Positions 35,478-47,710 of a stretch of DNA of 64,000 nucleotides are shown here, piece after piece; the first letter of the stretch is position 1, and every line of letters starts with the position of its first letter. This stretch comes from Guyanagaster necrorhizus (Eukaryota; Basidiomycota; Agaricomycetes; Agaricales; Physalacriaceae). The stretch spans positions 269,383 through 333,382 of the forward strand of contig NW_025064888.1 in the NCBI RefSeq assembly GCF_019112545.1, in the 5' to 3' direction. The notes under the pieces were generated by a model. The model was not told the DNA's origin. It searched no databases and saw only the letters and a program-made list of their open reading frames with translations. The position numbers and the translations under genes were made by a program.

Positions 35478-37733
35478 TTATTCAGGGTGCAAATAGGATC
35501 GTCGCAGGCGAACGTGATTTGGATGCAGGTTTGGTGATCCGTTGGGAATTATCTGATTCTGATTTAGATCATCATAAGAGCGAAAATACCGGTCCATGTC
35601 GGCAAGATCGAATTCTGATGGTGGTCGGGAGGAATCTAGGTCGGGAGGGGGGTTAGTCAGGATTGGTGCGGGAGGCTCTGGCTCTGGCTCTGACTCGGGA
35701 GGAGGTTTGGGTCCGCTGCCTATGTGATAAGTTCGTTTTCTCTTCGCTTTAACAGGCTGTCTCTCTGGCCCCAGGGACGCGCCCTCTCCGTACCGAGGGG
35801 GACCGCTGCGAACGGTGAAGTGCTGCAAGGAGCGGGTGTATGGAGATAACGTGTGGTTGGAATGGCTCAGCGTAGAGAAATGGCTGATAGTGTTATTCAG
35901 TAGAGAGGGTCGAATTATTATTTTGGGAGATGACTCTAAATCAGATAACATTGTGGTATATGTTGGATGAGAACCACTAGGAAGAAAAGCACTGTCCATC
36001 GTGGGTGAGGATGACACTGAAAAGCGTCGATATCGTTCTGAGGGGGGAGCAGGTGGAGTGGGTATGGCCTGTGTGGAAGATGGGGTGTCGGGACTTTCGG
36101 GGGTTGTCGGCCGTTGGTGTGGAATGCGGAGAGACGCAGTTGTTGGCGTTGGTGACGACCTGAGGGAGCTGAGACCCAAGCCGGTCAAAGAACGACTGCT
36201 CAATTGATAATCACTGAAGTAAGGATTTGTCAAGGAGTTTGCCCGTCGGACACCTGGTAGGAAACTTGGAGAAAGGAAGCCTGGCGATGCAAACCCTGGA
36301 CGTGAAGAAGTCGCTATAGAGTCACGTAGCGACATTCTACTATCTCTTCGTTGTGGGTAAAAGGATGCGGATGCAGTCGAAGACCCGTCGCCTGGGCTCT
36401 GCAGCATGGACTGGGAATGGTATATCCGGGGCCGAGTGATCATTCCACCACCTACAGCAGGAATGGTCTCGTACTCTGTCACTGGGTTCTCCCTTCCTTC
36501 GTTCACGTCACTGTTCGGGGGGGTGGTGTGTTCAATGTCATCATCCCAGTCAACAAGGTCATACGATGTAGATTCATCGTCATAGTCACCGACCTCGCTT
36601 TCTTCTTCCGCCAAGTCCGCGAGTCCACGATTAGGCATAAAGAGGCTGCTGAAACCGTTAAATACGCTTTTTGTAGGGACTCCCTCAGGCCGTAAACCGT
36701 ATGTGGGATCGAAATTTTCGAGATCGGGGAAGGTACTACTGGATGTGTCCTCAGCGCGAGGTGCAGGGGGTGACGAATGCGTTGATCGGGTAGTAGCAGC
36801 TCGACGACTTTCAGTGGCAACAGAGGGCGCGTAAGATGAAGGAAGACGTCGGTTACGAGGGGAAGAATGGGAACCGTGATACTGATGTTCAGGAAGTCTC
36901 TGTTCAGCACTCGGTACCTCAGCTACATTCTTGAATGAAAGGGGAGCTAGCTGGGGCTCGGATGGAGGGTATGGAACAGGGCGAAGAATAGGTTTCTTGG
37001 CAAGATAAGGCGCTTCCACTTTGGCTTTTATCCACTGTTGGCTTAGCCGATGAATGATGCCAGGGAGATCTTCACGGAACATTTGGCGGAGCTGTCCTTC
37101 GATCTCCCTCTGAATGAATTTCTGGATGACGGCTATCGAGTCGAAGGTGCTATTGATGTCCACGCTTTGAAGAGGGTCGGTTTTAAATACCAGAGTAATA
37201 CCCTTCTGCTTGGACACGACAAGGACGACTATTGATCGCAATTTGAACTGGGAAAGGCGTAGAAGCATCGGTACGACGAGCGGCTGTTTGGCAGCCAGCA
37301 TGCCTTTGGTTCCGGCCATGAGATGAATATCGGGTTGTTTGTGATTCAGAGGATTTGCCTGACATTTATAAAAAGGAATTAAAAGAGAAAATTGGTAGCA
37401 GATATTCAACACGCACCTGCACTTTGGTCTTGAGTACCAAATGTGCATCCCCCGCGTAAGACATTCGAAAAATACCACGAAACTGATCCATGGTTAGCTC
37501 TCCAATCTCTCGTATCTCGAGCTCTGGCGGCTTTTCATTGAACATGAGGCTCGAGATGAAGTATTACGGAACGGCAAAGCAAGTACCTCGGTGCCCATTT
37601 CCAACTCGACGACCTCTATCTTGTCAGCTATGATGGGGGGCTTGTCGCCTTTGTTGAGAGCATTGTTGAGCATCTGGATGGCATCGTAGTGGAACTGGTC
37701 CGAAAACCGAGGCCAGTTGAAGGTGAAAGACAT
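35478..37733 (-). CDS. MDM34: MDM34, ERMES complex subunit of the mitochondrial outer membrane
   Basis: Part of the ER-mitochondria encounter structure that moves phospholipids between membranes through SMP domains. ATG 37733 starts the SMP domain MSFTFNWPRFSDQFHYDAIQ, continuing QMLNNALNKGDKPPIIADKI, PPELEIREIGELTMDQFRGI, FRMSYAGDAHLVLKTKVQAN, LRLSQFKLRSIVVLVVSKQK, TLVFKTDPLQSVDINSTFD and IQKFIQREIEGQLRQMFRED then LPGIIHRLSQQW. Exon 1 is 37587-37733; two further short introns precede the long last exon. After the SMP domain a 480-residue low-complexity Ser/Pro tail ends RLRRSYLHPE at 35478, longer than in yeast. Identity is secure. Confidence 0.93.
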
Positions 37734-39226
37734 GACATTGCAGGAGGCAAATAGGGACGAATAGCTGCTTGCTTTACCTGCGGCATCTTTTTCCGGCTTT
37801 TCGTCATGATGCTAATCGGCATCTTCCGGTTTGCGTCACACCGACGACGCCGTCCTCTGTTACTGCTAAGTTAATATTCTTCGCGGCTTCATTTTCCAGG
37901 TCATAATTTAGGATACTTCTTCTAGTCTCTTCTAGGCCGGAAAGCGTATCAAAGAATCACTATAGTCTGGTGCATTTTCTCACTAGTACCGTCTGCTGGT
38001 CTACTACATTTTTTACCATCAAAGACTCTGTGGACTGGGCTTCTCGACTGGATCTCGGGACTTGGTCAAAATTGAATCCCCCCATATTTACCCCTGGCAT
38101 AATTATTTGAACTGATCTACTGTTCCGCTTTGCGCCCGCTTTCTTCCGTTTGTTATCCTTTAATACTTACCACCCTTGCCCATTGGCTAGGAATGTCCTG
38201 TAAGATCCGGTGCCCTGTGTCTTCCTCCAGCTTTTCCCACTGCTCGTACCCAAACCGTGTGATATCGTCACATTGAACCTGGCCTGTGAAAAAACTTCCG
38301 TCTAGCACTGCCATACATTCCATCGTCCCAGTAGATGAGAAAGGGCCATTTACCAACTCGTACCTTCTACGGTGCAAGAATGTCCACTTTCCGCTTCATA
38401 TCTTGCCCAAGTCTTACTAGTTTTTCAGGTCAAGGCAACTCTTGAGCAGCTCTGATGGTAAGGACCAGGATCCGGCTGATACTCGAATGCGGTCCTCTTT
38501 TTTGTATATCAACTGTATAATACCACCTTGAAGTAGACGCTATAAAATTAAGCATCTCGTTCTACGCCCTTTCAACTTGGCTGTTAAGCCGAATAACGTT
38601 GATGGTTCAAGGCTTGTTAGTTTACCACGGCTTGTCGCGGTATATTCAGTACCGTAGCGTCCTCCCTGCTTGCTTTCATCCTCCCTTATCACCTCGATCT
38701 GAAGCCCTACATCCACTCTGTTACCTGACGTTGCCATAGTTAACGTGGCCCACGGACAAACGCCACGTGCGCCGCGCCGTTGATTATGGCAGTATTCAAT
38801 TTTCTAAGCACTGGCATGGCGAAACTAGTACTACTATTAGGCCAACCATGTCAGCTGCTACAGTCAGATTCCGATGCCCGAAAGCGTTTCTCCTAGATGA
38901 AATCCGGTGACTCAAAGGTCTTTCGATCCCTTCTTGGACCTTTCGTCATGATTCCTTTGGCGATAGCATCCGAGCCTTCGTTTCTCATTACCCGTTATGA
39001 CAACAGAGCAATCTGCTCCTGAATTCCTGGACTCGGTGACCTTCTGATCAAGCACTTCATGTATATTATCTAGCTAGGAAACCCACATTATTCTAGGCGA
39101 TTTCCGAAACCTCGTGAGTTATGAATGGGAGGCAGGTAACGGTCCAGACCCGACCCGGGAGATAAAAGGTCCCATCCACACAGCACAAGCAAGTTCCTCC
39201 GCCTCCCTTCCCTGACTACCGCCATC
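37734..39226. other. Intergenic region between divergent MDM34 and MPO1
   Basis: About 1.5 kb. Two small minus-strand open stretches (38153-38377, 38540-38737) start with ATG but show no family I recognise; one contains FGYEQWEKLEEDTG. They may be remnants or chance. The right end should hold the MPO1 promoter. Confidence 0.35.
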
Positions 39227-40048
39227 ATGGTCTCTGCATTGTTTAATATTAGGAAACAAGTAAGCATCCTCCCCCTCATTGTTCGTTGTCTTACCATCTT
39301 CAGTTCACGTTCTACGGCTCCTACCACACTAATCCCGTCAATGTCACGATTCATATAATATGCGTGCCGATGATTTTGTGGTAAGTACGCCGCGTTTATC
39401 CCGTCTTCTCAGCCCATAGAATCACTCCACAGGACTGGTCTAGTCATGGGCACCCACGTCCTACCGACATGGCTGCCCAACATCCACTTCGCGATCAACA
39501 AATACCTCGCATTCGATCTCAACTTCTCCACCATCTGGGCTGTCGTGAACTTGCTCTACTACTACATCCTGGAACCCACGGCTGCGGTGCGCCCGATATT
39601 CTCGCCACTTCTGTATCCTTAGTCATATCGTGCTTCCAACAGTTCATATACACCCCTCAAATGACGCTTTGTTTTTTGTCAGCCATGAAATTCTCCGAGC
39701 GACCAGATCATATGGCTATCGCTTTGACTTTACATGTGCTCTGCTGGATCGCCCAGTTCCTCGGGCATGGTGTCGCGGAAAAACGCGCTCCTGCGCTCCT
39801 GGATAACCTTTTGGGTGGTATGTCTTTTTATTTTGCTTGGCTATAATGGATGACTAGATATCTTTATGCCAGCTGCCGTTCTCGCTCCTTTCTTCGTACA
39901 TCTGGAGATCCTCTACAAACTAGGATACAATCCCGAACTGCACAAAATCATCACTAACGATATCGGCAAGGAAGTCGCCAAGTTGAGAAAGGCGGAGGGT
40001 GCTAAAACGCGCTCTGCCAGTCAAACCGTAGCGGATGACCACTCGTAA
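39227..40048 (+). CDS. MPO1: MPO1-like 2-hydroxy fatty acid dioxygenase (DUF962)
   Basis: MPO1 is an Fe(II)-dependent ER membrane dioxygenase that shortens 2-hydroxy fatty acids from phytosphingosine breakdown. ATG 39227 ([11 protein letters not shown]), then [17 protein letters not shown] and IICVPMILW carrying the N-terminal conserved His, several membrane helices, [20 protein letters not shown] then [12 protein letters not shown] with the conserved GHG.xEKRAPA motif, and [21 protein letters not shown] Lys-rich tail ends VADDHS at 40048. Four or five short exons; borders near 39600-39670 are approximate. Length about 215 residues fits the family. Confidence 0.87.
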
Positions 40049-40432
40049 GAAAGAACTGAATGTGGTACATAACATTGTACACTCATGAACTTATTTTTGT
40101 ACATGTAAACTTATTTTGAATCTTATTATACTTCAAGTATTTTTGATATCTCGCAAGTCCGCAATTATTATAATTCGGTGGCAGAGCAATCGGGCCGGTA
40201 ATGGTACTCATAGCCTCTACATATACAGTGATTATTACAGTGGTATATTAGACGATTAGATTGTATATGCAATACCTCTGCCCTTTCAGTATGTGTTCAA
40301 AACGTGCAAAGAAAGCGAGGATAGCTGAACCAAAAAAAAAAGGAAGGGGACATCCATATCATTCCCTAGCGCCAATCATTTGAGGCTTATATGATGCCAA
40401 GCTGAGAACCTCTCGCGGTTTCACGAGAGGTT

Positions 40433-42811
40433 TTATTCGAACGGGTAACGAGCCCGGTACGCCATTTCGCGTTGCATCCAATACTGATCATCAAGTCAGC
40501 CAATGAGAAAACAATAGAGAATGCACCAGAAATTACCTTCTTCATAGTGGTCATTGATATGCTCGCGCCTCTTATCAACTTCATAATCGTCTTCCGCCAG
40601 GGCATCTGAATCAAACATTCGCTCTCGTCCACGATGCAAGAATTGCCCCCAAGCCTTTCCACCGTTACTCCACGCTGCGCGATGACTAGGTGTCCCAGCC
40701 GCCAAAAGCCGCATTATCTCTTCATCGTGTCGCTGTTGGTGCCCGTCCATCTGCTCTTGAAGACTACCTTCAATAGTTGTGTGTCGAATGATGTCAATGG
40801 CATTGTCGTGAGGTACCTCCCGTATTTCAGATACTTTCCGTGACGACAGGGCTGACCGCCTCGGCGAACTAGCAGATTCACGTGCGACGGACGGATCCTC
40901 GTCAGGTAACGACATTGCCGTCCGAAGTGGTGACGGCCGTTCTACTCTCGACGTGCTAGACGAGGCAAGGGGGGATGAAGATAGGCCGTTGGGAGACCCG
41001 CGGTGAGAGGAAGATAGTAGAGATAAAGGCCGGAATGATGACAACGAACTGGCTATCTCAGGCTGTTGTCTGTGTGAACGGGGTCGGTTTGGTCGAGCAG
41101 GCGCGGTTTGTTCAATCAAAGGCAGTACAGGCCTCACTTCGACAGGACGTTCTCCTCCTTCTTCCTCTTCAAGGTCGAAGACCATATCTAGATAAGACAT
41201 TAGCAGTAGGCGCCATGACATATGGAGATCCACAAACCTGTATTGGCGTGAGATTGAGGGGCATCCCCGGTCGCACTAGATCTCTCCTCCGATTGGACAT
41301 CAAAAGTCACCCTTCGCTTAGGCTTTAATGATGGTGGTCGTTCTCCACCACCTGGAGACTCCCGTTCTTTACCTTTGGAACTGGGCGTCGACCGCGAAGC
41401 TTCGGGATCGCCGGGTGCAACCTGTGCACTATCACTTGTGCTTTGCGGCTGCTTGCCGGTTTCCTTGCGATGTCGCGCCATTTCCTCTTCAAGATTAACA
41501 AAATACCTGTAGCTGGCTGCGGTGTTGAGACCATCATCAAGATTTCTGCGAAATTGGAGCACTGTGACGCCTTCTTCATTATGCAGGTGGGATTTCTCGG
41601 ACGTGAGAGTGATTGAAGACCCGATAGACGAAGGGAGTCCGTCATGGGGAGCCTGATCCTTGATTGCCCGGGGGTGGTGAAATGACGAAGTGGCAAGAGA
41701 TGCCGAAAGCGTCGAAACACGAGGAGCGGGTGGTGACCGCGAGGTACTTGTTGCAGGTACTTCCACAGGAACAAAGTCTCGTACAGAAACAGTAGCTCCG
41801 TTGGAATCACCGGAGCTTGCCTCTTTCCACGACCGAAGTGTGGGTGACTTTGGGTTACCTTCTTCTTCCGCAACACGTAAACCTTCTCTATATGTGTCTA
41901 CGAGAACCTGGACTTGCGCCTTGAGTTCATCTTCGGCTTGAAGCAACTGTGCGATCTTGACATTGACGATCTCATTGACATCTTGCTCTGCCTTTAGTCG
42001 GAGCTGTTCAGACTGAGTGGCGGCTATATTTGAGAGGCGAAGGAAGACAGGATCGGAAGTAGCAGGATTTGAGGAATACATCGGCTCCAAGTCTTTGAGA
42101 TAATGAAGACCTGTTGGCGGTGGTGACAGGGTTGGAGACTTTGGGAACGACGGCGCGACAATGGGGGGAAGAACAAGAGAGAATAGAGGAGAATACTGCG
42201 GCGACTCTTCTTGGAGCGATATGTCAGCTTCGGTCTACAATTAGGAAGAAGTCAGCTCTAGTACGCCACCGCGAAAAAAAAAAAGACGCGTGGCGCCTGC
42301 AGACAAGGCAAACAAAATGCGCCCAAGAATGAGACTCACCAGTGCTCCTTCAAAGACTTCGATCCATCCTGACGGCGTCCTGAGCACATCATCCTCCACC
42401 CATCCCGACTTTGGTATAACAGGCCCTTCTCGAGTGGCCAAGTTTGCATACGAGTTCATCAGCAACGGAGCAGAAGTAAAGGCACGATATACAAGTGTCC
42501 GGCAAACGAGGCAGCCCAAAGACATGAATTGAGCGAACCGCGACGATCCCTCAATTGGTGTGCCACGAGAACGGATCCTCAACGTCAGTTGCGGGTGCGC
42601 CTGCGACAAGTAGCGTGAACGACGGCCAGTTCCACAGGAACAGCGAGCTTACCGCCGAAATCCCGTCGTGCTTCACATACACTTGGGCAAATCCTGGCTC
42701 CGTCGCAAGCTCCGCAGGCACTGGCCCGACCGGTTTCGAAGCCTTGATTTGTACATTGAGACATTTGCAAGCGAAACGGGATTTTTTCTTGCGCGAAGTC
42801 TCTGCCGCCAT
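40433..42811 (-). CDS. Conserved-looking protein of unknown function with CxC and CxxC pairs
   Basis: I do not recognise this gene. ATG 42811 begins MAAETSRKKKSRFACKCLNV, then YVKHDGISA and, after an intron of about 200 nt, HPQLTLRIRSRGTPIEG, RFAQFMSLGCLVCRTLVYRA. The CKC and CLVC pairs could bind a metal. Next are a WIEVFEGAL block, a Pro-rich linker, and a helical coiled-coil-like region about 41880-42060 (RLKAEQDVNEIVNVKIAQLL then QAEDELKAQVQVLVDTYREG). A long Ser-rich disordered stretch follows. The C-terminus is again ordered and acidic: GTPSHRAAWSNGGKAWGQFL, EDDYEVDKRREHIN, and a last exon ending REMAYRARYPFE with stop at 40433. Four or more introns. About 620 residues. It looks like a real, conserved gene; any role is unknown. 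Confidence 0.7.
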
Positions 42812-43029
42812 CGCAGGATACAGCGGAGAAGCGCGAGGTGGATGAAGGTGGGCGTCAACAACGGACTGATTTGGTTTGAATCGTGGATATAACGGGTCAC
42901 GGCCTCGCTCTTCGCCGAGTCATATTGCACAGCTCTCAGGCTACGCTACTGATGATAGCTCCGAGTACGTCGTGTTCGCTTCTCTATTTACACAACTATT
43001 AAGTATATAACAGACCGCCTTCAATCAGT

Positions 43030-45937
43030 CTAGCGAGTTTTCTTCGACTCCTTGCTCGCTGCATCCGCCTCCTCGACCATGACCTGCCCATATTCATTCA
43101 CTCGCTTGGGATCAATTCGGTATATCCACCGCTGGAAATAGAGTTCAGTCCCCCAAGTCGCCGGTCAGATGGTGACTCACTTGGTATAGGAAGATCAGAA
43201 ATACCACATCGTCTCGGAAACATGCTAGCCGGTGCAAAAACGGCATCTTGATGCAAAACCTTGCCACAAACGGACATCAGCATCGAGAACGGGTCCTGGG
43301 CGTTCGGGACGTACGCAAATAGATCATCGACGACGGTCGAAAGAGTCTTATAGATCATCGACTTCATGGGCATATGGGCAACGCTCTACCAGCGGGTCAG
43401 CATCAGCAGGTGAGCAGGGAATGGATCCCACCTTGAGTTTGTAGTTGATAATCAGCTGAGGGACCAGTTGAGCCTGCCGAGGGAGTCAAAAGTGTAAAAG
43501 CATCAGAGCATCCGTTACATACGAATCCGAACATGTACACGAAGGACGTCAGGGTCGAAATGACAAAGCTGTACCATCCTTTGTGCGTGTTGTAGACCAG
43601 GGAGTACACGGTGTACGCAGCGAGAAGCGGAATCGCTGCATATGAGACATAACGAAACGCCAATTTATCGTACCTGCAGAACAAGTGAGCAGACAATTTA
43701 GCATTAGATATGGGAAAGAGTGGCGCAAGGCGTTAACACCGCGGCTGATCGCCAACACATCCTGCCTTTTCAATCTGCATCATCACTTCAACAACTCGAC
43801 TGCCGGCTAGGAAACCCAAATAAAAAGGCAGGACCCGTCATGATCGATCTCAAATAGGACACCGGCCGCAAAGGTGCATCGGGTATAAGGCAATTAAGAT
43901 GTTTCCGAAATCAAAAAAACTTCTCACTCTTGAGTCTTCTTCTCATCTTCGCTGAGAACATGCTTGTCTTTGATATCGAGCTTGTATGGGATCAAGGAAC
44001 CTGTTGGGGCGGATACTAAAGATATATCCACGGCTTTTGTTATCTGTACGAAGGCGTCAGAGTTTGTTGATAAAACACTCTATATCTCACCTTCCAAGCT
44101 TCGATCAGCACACCCATACCGGAACCAAAGAGAATCATCCAGCTGGTGTTCTCGTTGTTGTCGATGAGGTATAACAAGATGACAATTTGGACAAAGACGT
44201 TCGTGACAATAGTTCTAGGCAGGAGTCAGTACCCTGCATCAAACTTCACTCTGGACGACCAAAGCTTCTCGCGGAAGCCTGCGGAGCTATCCAAATGATA
44301 AGCTCATCATCGCAGACGATGTAAATCGGGGGATTTCACGCGCAAAGAAAGACTACCAGAGCCCAGATGTGAAGGTCTAGATGGAAGCGAAATACCTAAC
44401 AGAGACTCCAACCATCTCCTTCTTCTGCCGCCAATGAGAAACGTCGGATTTGAAGGCAAGCATCTCGAATCTGCACTAATCAGGAATCGCGCCATAAGCC
44501 TCAAGAAAGGGGAACACCCACAGTACATGAAGCACGCTGACTAGGCCGGTCAATCCGAGGAACCAAGGATTTGTCTCTAGCAACATTCGCTTGATTTCGT
44601 CGATTTCCGCGCTGGCCGATGTACCTTGTTGCTTCTCAGCGTCCTTGAATCCCTGCGTCATAGTGGCGAATAGCTGGAATTTCATGTACGACATAGGCTG
44701 GAAAACAACTTGGACTGGCAGCGCCTCGGTGCTACTGTTCACCTCAACATAGTGACTTCGTAGGTGCCAAAATTCATTGGGGAAAATGATGGGCTTGTAG
44801 AGACCTAAGGTAGGTTCGAAATCGTTGTATATGAACTAGAAGAAGGGCTTTGACCTTTTGTTCCAGTTTCATCTCTCACGTTGGGCACGAGGTGTATGTC
44901 TGAAATGCAACTACATGTCACTAAAAGCCAACCAAAAGATGATATAACTTACGCTCAAGAATTGGTGGGGGAAGCGAAGAGTAAGGAAGAACAGCGGGAT
45001 CCGAAATGAGAGCAAGGGTTATGTTCTGCCGAGGGATGAGAGTTTTGCTGGCGAGAACAGACTCAAACTGACACTATGCCAATGTGGGACAATAACATCC
45101 ACTTCTTCGGCCTCTTCCTCGACAGCTGTCTCGCCACTCAAAAGGTTCTTCTCCTTGCGAACCTTTTCCCGAGGAAAATATGGCGTGAGCACTAAGAAAA
45201 TTTAATTAAGATTTCTCATGCATAGCAAACATACGCACGTTTTCGAACATGGTGGATGTTTCCCGCGTCAAAAAAGCTATTCGAGGGATCCAAAGTTGCC
45301 CCATTCTTCAGCAAGAAGATATCCGCCCATAGGGAGCCATTGTTCTTGACGACCTACGATAATGATTAGACAAGGTCAAAACCAAGCCAGCCACGCACAT
45401 CCGGGAAGTCAATGGTATACTCCACGGACCGATGGTCATTATAGTCTCCAAACTTGATATTATCCCACACGAAATGTGGCAGATTGTCTTCCTTGTTAGT
45501 GTTGCGCCATTGCTTCGTGAAGACATCCGTATGTGGGGCCGTAGTAAAGTACACGTGCATGGAATATGTTTCGCCGAGAGGCCACGCCAAAGATGCATGC
45601 GTTGGGAGTTGACTCCATGGATCTACAGGATTCGTATTGACGGCCTGCTTTCCTCCAGTAGATACCGCTGTATCTGGACCAGCTGTCTTTGGCGCAAAAA
45701 ACTTCGTGGCTACAGTCCGTAAATAGGAATCCGACAGCCAAGATGATTTTTTTGCATACCAATTTGCGTGATAGCCCAAAAGATGAATATTTGCTGGAAA
45801 ACAGGCCTCGTTACCGGCTCGAGCAGAAATCACTCAATGCGCACCTGAGCGAATCCAAAGAACTTACGGAAGCCTGTTTCTTCTTGCTGGGCGCCGCCGG
45901 TGGCTGGAACAACCGCAGGAGCTTGCGCGGTCGACAT
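43030..45937 (-). CDS. CLPTM1: CLPTM1 family membrane protein
   Basis: Cleft lip and palate transmembrane protein 1 family; multi-pass ER/Golgi membrane protein, in animals linked to receptor assembly and in its relative CLPTM1L to lipid scrambling. ATG 45937 (MSTAQAPAVVPATGG). Luminal part: YSMHVYFTTAPHTDVFTKQW, NLPHFVWDNIKFGDYNDHRS then VEYTIDFPDV. Membrane part: FLGLTGLVSVLHVLWVFPFL, FWRNKKEMVGVSVRTIV-type segment, SWMILFGSGMGVLIEAWK, YVSYAAIPLLAAYTVYSLVY, GWYSFVISTLTSFVYMFGF, PQLIINYKLKSVAHMPMKSM, KTLSTVVDDLFAF, DDVVFLIFLYQRWIYRIDPK and RVNEYGQ. A Lys-rich tail stops at 43030. Many short introns. The family assignment is secure; exon borders approximate. Confidence 0.9.
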
Positions 45938-46199
45938 TGCAAGTTCGAGTACGTGGGCAAGAGGCGACAAAAGGAGTCCGGGCCGATTTTACCGACCCGT
46001 GCAATTTAGCCGCAGCTTCTCAACTGACGGTGTATGGCGCCATCGGAGCCTACCATTAGAAAGTTTCTGCAATTTAACTACATAAATCTATTTCAAAAGG
46101 TTTAGAAAAGCACTCGAATCCAAACGGTAAAGTGTATGATATTACAGCCATAAAATGATCACTGATGTCGCGAAGAGGTTAGGAATCTGCCTGGGGGAA
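45938..46199. other. CLPTM1 upstream flank
   Basis: Short gap between the CLPTM1 start and the kinase relic; presumably the CLPTM1 promoter. Nothing else is seen. Confidence 0.4.
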
Positions 46200-47313
46200 A
46201 CTAGATAGCATTGGCGAAGTCCCACTACAACGCAACGTGCTCAGACATGCGCATGGCTCTGGGCTACCAAGTCAATGAGACGGAGACTTCTTGCCAAGCC
46301 AACCTTTCTGTAGGATCCCTGAGGATAGTACCACGGATAATCGTGGTGAAGCCTTCAGCTTCTTTGGAGCTGCTCTAGATAAGAAGGTTAGCCGTTCCAT
46401 CTTAGAGGAAAGCTAAAGACTTGGAATGTCGACGTCACGAACAGTCGAAGAAGGGAGGTTGCCATCATTGATAACCTCGCACACGAGAACTCCAAAAGAA
46501 TAGAGATCTCTTTGAGGCAGATTAGCATACTGGAGCAACAATGGAGGGGAATCGCATAGGACCACTGGTGCTTTGAACCGCAGAGTCCCTCTTGATGCGA
46601 CCCGTTCCCGTGCAGTCGTATCGGGCACGCAGAATCCGAAAACGGAAACCTTCGCAGTCAACATTGGAAGACGGTTACCATCTCAATTTTCAGTCGTCAG
46701 GAATGAGAATATTGTCAGATTTGACATCTGCGTGAAGGATTTCGATGAGATGGAGAGCTTTAACGCTTGCGGTTATTTCCAAATAGAACCGAATCTTCAA
46801 ATTCCTAGGAAATCGGTTTCTGCCTTCTTCCGGAGACCGTCAAGGGAACCGATGGACTTCTCTCTAGGAAGCAGTCGCTCTCCTCCACTTTTCTCAAGCA
46901 CTACGCCCAAAAGAGTTGCCACATTAGGGTGCATAGAAAGGTGGAACATTACTCGAATTTCATCAAGAACTTCCCTGATAATTGAGATCAAGACATGTGG
47001 CTACCTATGTATACTTTGGCGAGGAGTTTTGACCGCGGCAAGTAAAGACAGACCGCTCAACAGCAATCTATCTTCTTGTACGTAGAAGCTGGCTCCCAGT
47101 CACATCTCCTTCCTTAAACGAAGGTTTTCAGGATCAATGACGTCAAGGTAGGCGATGAGTTCATAGGTAGTGGGTCTGCCTGAGATGTTGGGGAGACAGA
47201 ACGCTTGGTCGGCCGCTGAAGCGAGACTCGAAGACATAGCTAGCATTGGATTTCAAGCCTTTGGTCCCTTCGATCCCCAGTGATTGAAAGAATTGCACCT
47301 TGGTTGCAGCCAT
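46200..47313 (-). pseudogene. Decayed protein kinase
   Basis: An ATG at 47313 opens MAATKVQFFQSLGIEG, and kinase pieces follow in order down the minus strand but in changing frames with stops: DVIDPENLRLRKE, SLLAAVKTPRQS (VAVK-like lysine site), SIIREVLDEIRVMFHLSMHP then NVATLLGVVLE (helix C and the following strands), ILHADVKSDNILIPDD (catalytic loop), VSVFGFCVPDTTARE where the usual DFG reads VFG, GTLRFKAPVVLCDS (APE-like region), LPQRDLYSFGVLVCEVINDG, and LRDPTERLAWQEV. Several stops and the lost DFG aspartate show it is not active. It resembles expanded serine/threonine kinase families of agaricomycetes. It lies next to the tRNA and retrotransposon block. Confidence 0.72.
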
Positions 47314-47618
47314 AGTGCGCGTACATCGACAAGAGGGTATTCAATAATGCTGTAGCTTGGCGTTGTAACCACATTTGATAGGCGCTCGTACTAGCGAGGA
47401 TACGAAGATCCAGCAGTAGAAGTTCCAGGGTCTCAGATTCCTTCCCTTACGAAGTTACGAACATCCTCATTGCTCAAGCTTCGTCTGTATGTGCATTTGA
47501 ACGTGGAAGACTGGAGGTGAGCAGCAGAAGGGAACCCGCGCGAATGCCGTGGAATACCAGATCTCGGCTATCGGTTTCCAGCCCATTTTGCTAATATCAT
47601 ATGAGAGATAACATGAGT
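47314..47618. other. Gap between kinase relic and tRNA-Arg
   Basis: No coding or repeat signal seen. Ordinary composition up to the tRNA, after which base composition becomes AT-rich. Confidence 0.4.
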
Positions 47619-47710
47619 GCCCCCATTGTCTAATGGTTATGACGTCAGACTTCTATCGAGCGTTTAGATAATCAATCTGGAGGTTGCGGGTTCGAGTCCC
47701 GCTGGGGGTT
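47619..47710 (+). tRNA. tRNA-Arg (anticodon UCU) with a 19-nt intron
   Basis: A full cloverleaf can be drawn: acceptor GCCCCCA/TGGGGGT, D stem GTC/GAC, anticodon stem TCAGA/TCTGG, five-base variable region, T stem GCGGG/CCCGC with loop TTCGAGT. The anticodon TCT is at 47652-47654. The intron 47656-47674 sits one base 3' of the anticodon, the canonical place. A TTTT terminator begins at 47709. The gene looks intact. Confidence 0.93.
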
